Position numbers and translations under genes: made by a program. From Arthrobacter sp. Soil736 (lineage in GTDB: Bacteria > Actinomycetota > Actinomycetes > Actinomycetales > Micrococcaceae): a DNA stretch of 52,424 nucleotides. The stretch spans positions 8,146-60,569 of the forward strand of contig NZ_LMSB01000021.1 in NCBI RefSeq assembly GCF_001428005.1, given 5' to 3'. Positions 33,222 through 41,019 of this stretch are shown here, piece after piece (position 1 is the stretch's first letter; each line of letters begins with the position of its first letter). The notes beneath the pieces were generated by a model that saw only the letters and a list, made by a program, of their open reading frames with translations, had not been told where the DNA came from and did not search any database.

Positions 33222-34067
33222 ATGTCCCAGACACAAGAAACAACCATCCCCACGGTCACTCTGAACAACGGCGTCAAGATCCCGCAACTCGGCTTCGGCG
33301 TGTTCCAGGTCCCCGAAGAGGACACCCAGCGCATTGTCGAGAACGCCCTGGAAGCCGGCTACCGCCACATCGACACCGCGGCTGCTTACCGGAACGAAAT
33401 CGGCGTGGGCGCCGCGATCGCCGCATCGGGGATTCCTCGAGAGGAAATCTTCGTCACGACCAAACTCCGTAACGGCGAGCAGGGGCTGGTCTACGAGGCC
33501 TTCCAGGACAGCCGAAAAGCATTGGACCTGGATTACGTGGATCTGTATCTGATCCACTGGCCGGTCCCGTCCCAGGGGCTCTTCACCGGAGCCTGGAAGG
33601 CCATGGAAAAACTGTACGGCGACGGCCTGACACGTGCTATCGGGGTGTCCAACTTCCTGAAACCACACCTGGACACCCTCCGCGCGTCGTCAGACATCAT
33701 CCCGGCCGTCAACCAGATCGAAATCCACCCCACCTTCCAGCAGCGCGACCTCGTCGCCACGAGCCGGTCCCGGGGCATCGCCGTCGAGGCATACAGTCCA
33801 CTGGGCCAGGGCGCGGATCTGGACTCCGGCACCGTGAGGTACCTTGCCGCCAAGTACACCGTCACGCCCGCCCAGATCGTGCTCGCGTGGCACCTTAGCA
33901 CCGGAAACATCGCCATCCCGAAAACCTCCTCGGCTGACCGCATGCGGCAAAACTTCGAGGCCGCTGCGATTATTTTGACCGCCTCGGAACTGACAGCCGT
34001 CAACGCACTGGAAGAGGGGGCACGGATCGGGGCGGACCCCGCCACAGCGGCCTTTACGCAGTTCTAA
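33222..34067 (+). CDS. Aldo/keto reductase, 2,5-diketo-D-gluconate reductase type
   Basis: 281 aa from ATG 33222; ATG 33219 directly before it is an equal option. AKR5-like features are VTLNNGVKIPQLGFGVFQV at the start, the D and Y of the tetrad in GYRHIDTAAAYRNE, the lysine in VTTKLRNGEQG and the histidine in LYLIHWPVPSQG. RAIGVSNFLKPHLD and the C-terminal IPKTSSADRMRQNF coenzyme loop complete it. It reduces sugar-derived ketones or aldehydes with NADPH. It follows the first aldo/keto reductase by about 150 bp with a hairpin between, so expression may be separate. Confidence 0.88.
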   Translation: MSQTQETTIPTVTLNNGVKIPQLGFGVFQVPEEDTQRIVENALEAGYRHIDTAAAYRNEIGVGAAIAASGIPREEIFVTTKLRNGEQGLVYEAFQDSRKALDLDYVDLYLIHWPVPSQGLFTGAWKAMEKLYGDGLTRAIGVSNFLKPHLDTLRASSDIIPAVNQIEIHPTFQQRDLVATSRSRGIAVEAYSPLGQGADLDSGTVRYLAAKYTVTPAQIVLAWHLSTGNIAIPKTSSADRMRQNFEAAAIILTASELTAVNALEEGARIGADPATAAFTQF

Positions 34068-34580
34068 GAGTCTGCGGCGGTGCCAGGGAATGAGTACCCG
34101 CGAAGCGACTTGCTGCAGTATCGCGGGTCCTCGCGCCTAACCGGTTCGTGGGGAGATCACCGTTCGGCTTGTCGTGATACCGGCTAACGGCTTGGTCCCT
34201 TGGGGCCTTTCGAGAATGGCCAATGAATACTGTGCGCTTACGAACACGCAAGCGCCCGGACCCGGAGGGGAAGCCGTATCAGCGAGAACTATTCTGCAAT
34301 CGGATCACTTCTACTGGCACAAGATCCGTTATCGGCGTTGCAACATCAGCCTTAAGTGGTTGATTTCATCTGTTCACAGGCCGCCAGGCTTTAGTACTGG
34401 TGACTCAAGCGGCGTCCTGAACTGCAGGCGGCACCACGACTCCTGGGGAAAGGCCTCGTGGCCGCTGAGCGCTCGCCAGATGACTCCGGGTTCATAGGTG
34501 CCGGCACTCCACTCGCGGATTCCGAACCCGGCAATACCTATTCGTATCGGCATCGGCCGATTCGTCTCGGTGGAACGGAC
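34068..34580. other. Gene-free stretch
   Basis: About 510 bp with no supported gene. Composition is less GC-rich in the middle (34290-34380). No repeat or known element is recognised. Confidence 0.4.
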
Positions 34581-34985
34581 TCAGTGCCGGAACGGGGCCC
34601 CGAGCAAGGACTTCTCGTATCCCTCATCGACTGTGGACACGTCAGCGAGAGCGACTGCCAGCGGATCCTGGTCCCGCGCAGAGAAACCAAGATGCGAATG
34701 GCGGCGCCATCCCTCAGCCACTTCGTATCGCCCGGACATGTCGCCAATGGTCCGGCTCATCTCGTCCATCTCTCCCACGAAGGATCCGAAACCTTGCGTC
34801 TCGTCCAGCCACGCCTGCTGACTCACATGAGCCCGGGGCTCGAGTGTGTCATAAACGGCTGGTGAAGCGTCCATACTGCGGTCTCGTCGAATGTGGCGAC
34901 ACCCATGTTCCAGATACCGCTGAGGGATCCGGGACGTGAATCCGGGTAGCGGACGTAGACCAGAATCCCGCCCTGCGCGTCGAGC
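34581..34985 (-). pseudogene. Broken hypothetical gene
   Basis: Two overlapping minus-strand frames look protein-like in succession. One reads ILVYVRYPDSRPGS and SGIWNMGVATFDE and then stops; the other continues DASPAVYDTLEPRAHV, GFGSFVGEMDEMSRTIGDM and ALADVSTVDEGYEKSLLGA. The switch around 34860-34900 suggests a frameshift. I do not recognise the family. It lies directly downstream of a small membrane-protein gene on the same strand. Confidence 0.35.
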
Positions 34986-34992
34986 CTGGTCG

Positions 34993-35169
34993 CTATCTTG
35001 CATCGAAGTACCAGGAACCTGCCATGAAGACAGCCCACAGCGCGGCGTTGAAGATCGCCTGGTCCAGCGGGCGCCCCCAGCTGACGAAGAGCGCTATCCC
35101 CGCGCCCCACACAGCGCCGAGGACCACCAGTGAAACCGTCTTGCGGTGAGCGGCTATCCACTTCCTCAC
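34993..35169 (-). CDS. Small membrane protein (58 aa)
   Basis: GTG start at 35169 with AGGA seven bases upstream; stop TAG at 34993-34995. The 58-aa product has a basic N-terminus (VRKWIAAHRKT) and two hydrophobic helices, VSLVVLGAVWGAGIALFVSW and QAIFNAALWAVFMAGSWYF, joined by GRPLD. The positive-inside pattern and intact frame support a real two-helix membrane protein of unknown function. It sits in a stretch of otherwise broken genes and could also be a leftover. Confidence 0.5.
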   Translation of the reverse strand: MRKWIAAHRKTVSLVVLGAVWGAGIALFVSWGRPLDQAIFNAALWAVFMAGSWYFDAR

Positions 35170-35187
35170 CAGGCCATCCTAGACGGG

Positions 35188-36316
35188 TCACTCAGTCACA
35201 CCACCCCGAGGGCTTCTCGTCACGACGCTTGCGGGTGCCCCTCGGCCAGGTGGTGGTTGCGGGTCTCGATCAGCTTCATGGCGCCGGAATGGGACATCAT
35301 CGAACACCAGGTGTGCGCCGAACAGCTCCGTCCCATCCGGTGCGGCAACAGACTGCCCCGGTTCCGGCCCCGGATAGACAGGCCAGGGCGTCCCCGCTGA
35401 GGTCCTCCTAGCCGATATGACGGTGATCGGTGCGTGGTCCGGGACGGTGGCGTCCCGGCGACTGGACGGTGTGTTCCCGATCGTGGTGACGTCCTGGATG
35501 TAGGCATCCGCGCCGACCAGGTTTTGGACCAGGCTGTGGCTGAGCAGGATGTGGTCGATGAGCTCCCGGTCGCCTCCATGAAGGCGCGAGAACCGGTGCC
35601 CGTCAGGTATCCGCGGGGCAATGTTCCAGAGCCGGGACGCGTCACCGGCGTCGGGCCGGTCGAAGCCGGGGGCCCAGCTGGGATCCGTCCGGGCCATAGA
35701 GAATCTGTGTGGCGGCCGCCAGCTGGGTGTCGTTCATGTCGCCCAGGACGACCAGGTTTTGCACGCCGCCCTCCAGGATCCCATTGGCGTAAATCCGCAG
35801 CGTCGCGGCTTCCATGGTCCTCCGGTACAGGGCATAGGCGCCGTACCGCGCCCGCTCGTCCTCGTTCAGTGATCTGAACCGGCAGCCAGGGTAGGTGAGC
35901 AGCTTCGATTTCAGGTGCGCGGTGACCAGGTCCGACTCGAGGCCGCCGATCGTAGTCCTGACGTGAAGGGCGCCACGGCCCATCGACCCGTCCATGTCCG
36001 TGGGAGCATCCCCGACCTGCACCGGCAGCAAGGGGCAGGCAGTGTCACCTCCCCCATTCCGGCGACCGGAGTTCGGCTCAGGAACCCGACCCGGATACCG
36101 CGCCGGTCCGGCTTGTGACAGAGCGGTGTGCCAGGTTCCCGGCAGCCGGCCCGCCAGATCCGTCAGAGCGCTCGGATCTCCGACTTCTTGGACCGCCACC
36201 ACGTCCGGGGCCAGGGCGTCGATCCGGTCAGCCATATATGTGAGCTTCTTCTCGTAGACGTCCTGGGCGCGGGGACCGTACTCCCCTCCGGGCCGGAAGA
36301 AGTTTCCAAGTTCCAC
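35188..36316 (-). pseudogene. Endonuclease/exonuclease/phosphatase family protein, frameshifted
   Basis: The protein is spread over several minus-strand frames. One carries KLTYMADRIDALAPDVVAVQ with EVGDPSALTDLAGRLPG, and later DLVTAHLKSKLLTYPGCRF and VLGDMNDTQLAAATQILYG. The middle is in another frame (RGIRVGFLSRTPVAG around 36060-36110). The end lies in a third (RELIDHILLSHSLVQNLVGA, VPDHAPITVIS). Catalytic family motifs (QE, GDMND, DH) are present but cannot be joined without at least three frame corrections. The N-terminal start is also missing. An intact homologue would be a Mg-dependent nuclease or phosphatase. A set of sequencing errors is less likely than decay, given the broken neighbours. 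Confidence 0.75.
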
Positions 36317-36649
36317 GTCGTGATTACCGGCATCTCAGGGCTCCTTCAGCGGGACGTCGCGGACAGGCACACGCTACAGCCACCCGGTGAATGGAGGATG
36401 TCTCAGCGACGTCTAAAGGTGGGTCACAAACCACCTAATCGGACGGGACCTCGTCAACAGCACGTCTGGCGACCCGCCAACACCGGCTGATTACAGCCAG
36501 CCTTAGGCGGCTTCGGCGCCAATCTCCTGAAGAGACAAGCCACTGGACATCCTGCCAGGTCCGAGCAAGCAGGTAACTGGGCGCGGCCCGTTCTTGTCAC
36601 AGCTCCCCCTCGCCAGCTCCTGCCCGGCAGCCACCCGCATCAGTTTGAA
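36317..36649. other. Gene-free stretch
   Basis: About 330 bp between two pseudogenes. I see no gene, hairpin or repeat. Confidence 0.35.
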
Positions 36650-36860
36650 ATGGCGTCTCGCCTTAGGTGCGCGCCCGGGACCGGGTGCGTCGGCGGCGTC
36701 TTCGTGCTCATCGTGCTGACATCGGCCAGCCGCGCGATCTCTTCGCGCCGCAGCCCGGAGACCCCCGGGCGCCGGAGGGTGTGCCGATCCCGGCCTGCTC
36801 CAGGGTCAGGCGTGACCGCATTGCCTTCAGGAATTTTCCAAACTCCGCACTCTGGCCCAT
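36650..36860 (-). pseudogene. XRE/MmyB-type helix-turn-helix regulator fragment
   Basis: From ATG 36860 (GAGGAAG upstream) the frame reads MGQSAEFGKFLKAMRSRLTL and EQAGIGTPSGARG, the start of MmyB-like HTH regulators. It then shifts: the continuation SGLRREEIARLADVST is in another frame. The rest of the ~280-residue protein is absent. Remnant of a short-chain-dehydrogenase- or stress-linked regulator type common in actinobacteria. Confidence 0.6.
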
Positions 36861-37171
36861 GTCTTCCTCGTGCATCCCCGCGTCCGCGCTTGCTACGGCG
36901 AAGGTAGGACTGCCAGTCCTAGGAAAAGCAGGGAGCGGCAAACCTGCTGACATAGCCTCCCAACATCCGTAACGTCACTTGCAGACCCCGCAAGGCAGCA
37001 GTCTCCTGCCGGACTTCCCGTGCCGGCTGACGCCAGCAGAGCGACCCCAGCGAAGAGATTCCGATTCGAGCTGGATCCTGCCCGCTCACAGGCAAAGGGT
37101 TCGCCGGGAGTAGCTCGTGCCCGGGACTGCCCGTTTCAAAAACCTATGAAAATAACCACAAGGAGCTTCAC
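36861..37171. other. Gene-free stretch upstream of dehydrogenase
   Basis: About 310 bp. It probably holds the promoter of the dehydrogenase at 37172 (the end becomes AT-richer, AAACCTATGAAAATAACC), but no clear -35/-10 pair or repeat is visible. Confidence 0.35.
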
Positions 37172-38110
37172 ATGAGCACGATTGCATTCATCGGCCTGGG
37201 AACGATGGGCCGCGGCATGGTGAACAACCTGCTGCACGCCGGCCACAACGTCACCGTCTGGAACCGCTCCCCGGAGCAGGTGAACCAAGCAGTGACGCGA
37301 GGAGCCACATCGGCTGCCACCCTCGCCGAAGCAACAAAAGACGCAGATTTCGTCATGTACTGCCTGTCCGACGACGCCGCGGTGCGAGAAGTGGTGCTAG
37401 CGTCGGGCGGTCTGGCAGAAACTGTGAATCCCGACTCGATCGTTATCGATCTATCAACCATCGACCCGGAAACCAGTGCAGAAGAAGCTGAGGCCTTCGC
37501 CGCACGCAACGTAGCTTTCCTGGACGCACCCGTCTTCGGCTCAAAAGGCGAAGCCGCGGCGGGCGGGCTCTGGGTCGTCGCAGGAGGCGAGCTGGAGACC
37601 TTCAACCGTGCCCGCCCCGTGCTCTCGGCGATCAGTGAAACTACCCACTACATGGGACCATCGGGAAACGGAGCTCGCATGAAGCTCGTCGGCAACCTGC
37701 TGGTCGCCGCCCAGCTTGAAGCCCTCGGCGAATCACTGTCCCTGGCACGGAAAGCCGGCCTGAGCCTCCACGATGTTCTTGGGGTACTCAAGGTCACAGA
37801 CTTCCGTTCCCCCATCTTCGACGGCGTCGGCGCAGCCGTAGTCGCCGGAGACTACACCCCCAGCTTTGCCCTCAACCTGATGCTCAAAGACGGAAAACTC
37901 GTGCAAACATTCGCCGAAAGACTAGGCGTCTCAGTTCCCGGCACCCGGGCAACCGTATCCACCATCGAACGAGCCGTTGAGGCCGGCTTCGGTAACGAAA
38001 ACGCTTCCGCGCTCATCAAGGTCCTGGCCTCAGACGCGGGAGTCGACCTCACCGACGAAACGGCCGACCACAGTACGGGACTGCTCACAGCAGATGCGAG
38101 TGCCCGCTGA
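37172..38110 (+). CDS. NAD(P)-dependent 3-hydroxyisobutyrate dehydrogenase-type oxidoreductase (second)
   Basis: 312 aa, beta-hydroxyacid dehydrogenase family. Cofactor motif FIGLGTMGRGMVNNLLHAG at the start; substrate motif LDAPVFGSKGEAAAGGLWVV, in which the usual SGG is replaced by FGSKG, as in glyoxylate/succinic-semialdehyde reductases and GLYR1-like enzymes. The catalytic lysine lies in GARMKLVGNLLVAAQLEALG. CAAGGAGCTTCAC precedes ATG 37172. It stands alone. Reduction of a small aldehyde acid such as glyoxylate is plausible; it is not a close copy of the dehydrogenase at 17386. Confidence 0.85.
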   Translation: MSTIAFIGLGTMGRGMVNNLLHAGHNVTVWNRSPEQVNQAVTRGATSAATLAEATKDADFVMYCLSDDAAVREVVLASGGLAETVNPDSIVIDLSTIDPETSAEEAEAFAARNVAFLDAPVFGSKGEAAAGGLWVVAGGELETFNRARPVLSAISETTHYMGPSGNGARMKLVGNLLVAAQLEALGESLSLARKAGLSLHDVLGVLKVTDFRSPIFDGVGAAVVAGDYTPSFALNLMLKDGKLVQTFAERLGVSVPGTRATVSTIERAVEAGFGNENASALIKVLASDAGVDLTDETADHSTGLLTADASAR

Positions 38111-38192
38111 CCAAGCGAACCCGGGACGGATAGTCGCCTTGGACCGCCGCTACAGCGTCCGCCACGGTACAGGGATTGTCGAAGTTTTGTGA

Positions 38193-38610
38193 CTACAGCG
38201 TGCGTTGAACGATGCGATAGATGGTGGACCGGGTGACGTGGAAAAGGGCGGCGATTTCGGTCGCTTTCCGGGTTGAGACCCCGTGCAGGTACACCTCCAT
38301 CACGACAGCGAACAGGGCCTGGTCCACGCGGCGGGGCCGTTCGAGCAGGGAGGGGAAGAATGAGCCCCGCCGCAGCTTCGGGACCTTCAATTCCAGGTCC
38401 CCGGCTGTCTTGGACAAGGTCTGGGGGGTCCCGTTGCGGCGCGTCGTGCGCTCATCGGTGCATTCGAAAAGGCCAGCGCCGATAAACGCGTCGCTTCCGC
38501 GTCGATGAGCTCCTGGTAGAGCTTCTCCGTGGCCGAGCGAACCGTTCCGTGACATCGGTGACTTTCAGTTGGCCAAGCAGGTCCAACCGGGCTCTCTGGT
38601 CAAGAGCCAT
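38193..38610 (-). pseudogene. IS256-family transposase remnant joined to a resolvase-like tail
   Basis: The IS256 start (MALDQRARLDLLGQLKVTDV) lies at 38610 in one frame. The continuation is in another: FIGAGLFECTDERTTRRNGT, AGDLELKVPKLRRGSFFPSL and VVMEVYLHGVSTRK. After STRK the usual IS256 sequence (a V-DDLVxALG-type stretch) is missing. Instead the frame runs ATEIAALFHVTRSTIYRIVQ and stops, which looks like the C-terminal helix-turn-helix of a serine recombinase. So this is a frameshifted, truncated transposase fused to a recombinase tail. No functional transposase remains. Confidence 0.75.
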
Positions 38611-38880
38611 CGTGTGTTTGTGTCCCCTCGAGCGATTCCTAGACACTTCTCACTGACCATCGCACGATGGCTCTTCACGTCAACGAAGCGACGCTCAGAA
38701 CCCGAGATTGACACCACTCCACGGGACGTGACCCGATATACGGCAAGGCGCAGCGCGGTTCACCGCCCAAGAGACGCTCCGTGCCGCCGGTCTTTGACTG
38801 GTCCCCCGAAGTCCTGGACACGTGGATCCGGACCCGGGCTGCGCGTGACGGCCTAATACGGATACTCGTGCCAAACCAGG

Positions 38881-38999
38881 CCACCGCCCACCCGGGTGGC
38901 CAACCCCTGTCCCGGATAGTCCACCCGGCAAGGTAGTAGCCAGCCACACCGCATCTGGAGCGAAACTGAGGTCAGTCCTCGATGTGGTCTGGTTCACAC
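38881..38999 (+). promoter_or_regulatory. Dispersed leader-like element, copy 4 (full length)
   Basis: CCACCCGGGTGG at 38888-38899, then CCACCCGGCAAGGTAGT, GCCACACCGC, GAGCGAAACTGAGG, CCTC and ATGTGGTCTGG, in that order. It ends about 50 bp before the 71-aa gene (39048). It matches copy 2 over its full length. Potential stems are CCACA/TGTGG around GAGG/CCTC. Confidence 0.6.
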
Positions 39000-39047
39000 A
39001 GCTACACGCCGAGGTTAGCAATCGAGAAAAAGAGAAGGATAGAACGA

Positions 39048-39263
39048 TGAGAACGGCCCTTGACCTAACCATGGCAATCACTGCGACAGACCGTGCCAGC
39101 ATGGAACGCCAGCTCGACGAAGCCGTGGCAGTCGCCAGGACAACGGCAATCCGCGAAGGACGCCAGGGAATTCTCGTCACGACACACGCCCACGATTCCT
39201 TCACCGTCGCGCTCAGTGATGCCGTGCCCTTCGGACTGACGCTCGAGCATCAGGACTGGTGAA
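39048..39263 (+). CDS. 71-aa conserved small protein, copy 2
   Basis: Product MRTALDLTMAITATDRASME, then RQLDEAVAVARTTAI, ending AVPFGLTLEHQDW; same length as copy 1 at 19024 and mostly identical. GAGAAGGATAGAACG before ATG 39048 is the conserved ribosome binding site. It follows the dispersed element and precedes a 63-aa gene, an NCS1 permease and a secernin-type hydrolase on the same strand. The downstream DNA diverges from copy 1 soon after the stop codon, so the conserved unit is leader plus gene. Function unknown; the fold is not recognised. Confidence 0.75.
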
Positions 39264-39312
39264 TCAACCACCAAGAAAACCGGCCGCATGGCCTAGAGAA
39301 AGACGAGAGACC

Positions 39313-39504
39313 ATGACCCAATTCCCCCTCGCGGAAAAGAGCCTTACGGTTTCAGCCACGGGCCATGAACCAGTGGAAATCAAAGTTGAAGGTACCGAGT
39401 CGTTGACCTTACGCGTGGAGGTGCAGGGCGCTAACTGCACGTGCTCTCACACCACACGTCCAGGCTCCTACACCGACATGGAACCGCCTTTCTCCCGTCA
39501 CTAG
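39313..39504 (+). CDS. Small hypothetical protein (63 aa) with CxC motif
   Basis: Start ATG 39313 with GACGAGAGACC upstream; the frame is open 18 codons further back but without a better signal. The product reads MTQFPLAEKSLTVSATGHEP, then KVEGTESLTLRVEVQGANCT, with the pair CTC (CxC) and a proline-rich end. It is predicted to be mostly beta-strand and has no membrane helix. It lies 50 bp after the 71-aa gene and 95 bp before the permease. No family recognised. Confidence 0.5.
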   Translation: MTQFPLAEKSLTVSATGHEPVEIKVEGTESLTLRVEVQGANCTCSHTTRPGSYTDMEPPFSRH

Positions 39505-39598
39505 CTAACGTCGACACCGTCCCACGGTCGCGAGAGCGTGACGCTCCACCATCGGCATTGCATGAAGCCTTTCGTCCAACAAACTGAGGAAATTTTCC

Positions 39599-41011
39599 AT
39601 GTCCGTCCTGAAGATCTTCAAGGGGCCAGAGGCCTCAATTGATGACCAAATCGAAAGCTACGCCATCGAAAGGGTCCCGGCCGAGAAACGATGGTCCATT
39701 CCCGCGATCAGCCTAGTTTTGCTGGGCAACGCCACAGCGATGTTCTTTTTCTCCTTCGGCGCCCAGCAGACGTTCCTTGTGGGCTGGCCGATGATGCTTA
39801 TCCCAATCGGCTACTTCTTCTTCGGAGCCATTCTGATCGGTGCGCTGACCATGCGGATGGCGAGCCGCGAAGGACTGTCGCAAAGCCTGATTTCCCGCGG
39901 ACTTGGTTTCGGCAGCCGAGGCGCGGCCCTGACATCATTCATTTACGCGGTCAACTTCATTTACTACTTCCTATTTGAAGGGACAATCGTTTCCCATGCA
40001 GTTGCCTATTACTTCAATATCGAGATCAACTCCCTCGGCGGCATTCTGATCTTCGCTGGCATCGGGCTGGCCACGATTGCGTTCGTATGGCGGGGCATGT
40101 ACGCCATGTCTGTCCTACAGACGTGGGGCTTCCCCATTTTTGTTGGCCTGCTGATTTGGGCACTTCTCGAGCTTCAGGGACAGGGCGGCGGGGCAGGACC
40201 TGAGGGATGGGCAGCCACCGGAGTCTCCGGAGGAGTAGCGATGTGGACGGCGATGAGCTTTGCCAACGGCCAGATGATCTTCCAAGGTCTCATGGCCACC
40301 GACTACGGACGATTCGCTGCCAAGAACATCCGATACCGCGGCACCGCCATGATCATGATCCTGGAACTCATACCAATGTTTGTCGTGATCTTCCTCGGAG
40401 CGTTCTTGGGAGCATCTCTCGTGGGACAGTTTGGCGTTGAAAAGGCGCAGGATCCAGGGTTTGTGTTCGTGCATCTGCTTGGACTGGCAGGTGTCATATT
40501 TGTCGTCGTGACCCAGATCCGTATCAACGTCATGAACCTATACGGTGGGTCAATCACGCTCTCTAGCGGCTTCGACGTCGCCGCGCACTTCCGCCCCGGC
40601 CGCCCATGGTGGATGTTCGCTGTCTGGCTCTTCGGTGTGATCTTCTACGCGACCAACGTCATCAATCACTTGGGAACCTTCCTGGCCATTACCGGTGTTC
40701 TGACGAACACCTGGGTGCTGATCATTCTTGCGGACTACTTCATCTGCCGCCGCTGGCTCAAGCTTGGCCGCGGAGAAGACATCGAATATCGCGAGGAGGA
40801 AGTCCGGCCGTGGAACCCCTGCGGTCTCATCTCCCTGGGGCTGGCGGTTGGGGTCGGGGCCCTTGGAATCATCGAGGTGTATCCGATCGCCTACGCTTCG
40901 TTCATCTCGATGATTCTCGGACCCATCGTGCACGTGGCACTAACGGTCAGCAGCAAGGGCCAGTACTACCTGCCCAAGAAAACCGCCGAACTCGATAGAG
41001 TGCTCCTTTGA
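39599..41011 (+). CDS. NCS1-family permease (purine/cytosine/hydantoin type)
   Basis: 470 aa with about twelve membrane helices. It begins with a cytoplasmic stretch (IDDQIESYAIERVPAEKRW) and the NCS1 helix 1 (LVLLGNATAMFFFSFGAQQ). Later come SREGLSQSLISRGLGFGSRG, GAFLGASLVGQFGVEKAQDP and RINVMNLYGGSITLSSGFD, all in keeping with NCS1 cation symporters. NCS1 proteins import nucleobases, allantoin or hydantoins with Na+ or H+. It ends 8 bp before the hydrolase gene, so the two form an operon, and the imported compound may be a substrate for that amidase-like enzyme. Substrate not determined. Confidence 0.87.
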   Translation: MSVLKIFKGPEASIDDQIESYAIERVPAEKRWSIPAISLVLLGNATAMFFFSFGAQQTFLVGWPMMLIPIGYFFFGAILIGALTMRMASREGLSQSLISRGLGFGSRGAALTSFIYAVNFIYYFLFEGTIVSHAVAYYFNIEINSLGGILIFAGIGLATIAFVWRGMYAMSVLQTWGFPIFVGLLIWALLELQGQGGGAGPEGWAATGVSGGVAMWTAMSFANGQMIFQGLMATDYGRFAAKNIRYRGTAMIMILELIPMFVVIFLGAFLGASLVGQFGVEKAQDPGFVFVHLLGLAGVIFVVVTQIRINVMNLYGGSITLSSGFDVAAHFRPGRPWWMFAVWLFGVIFYATNVINHLGTFLAITGVLTNTWVLIILADYFICRRWLKLGRGEDIEYREEEVRPWNPCGLISLGLAVGVGALGIIEVYPIAYASFISMILGPIVHVALTVSSKGQYYLPKKTAELDRVLL

Positions 41012-41019
41012 GGGGGGAA

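Noticed and set aside
38881..38999. Assignment of the dispersed element to a known riboswitch class
   Set aside because: I compared it from memory with guanidine, glycine, cobalamin, SAM and cyclic-dinucleotide consensus patterns and found no match. It stays unnamed.
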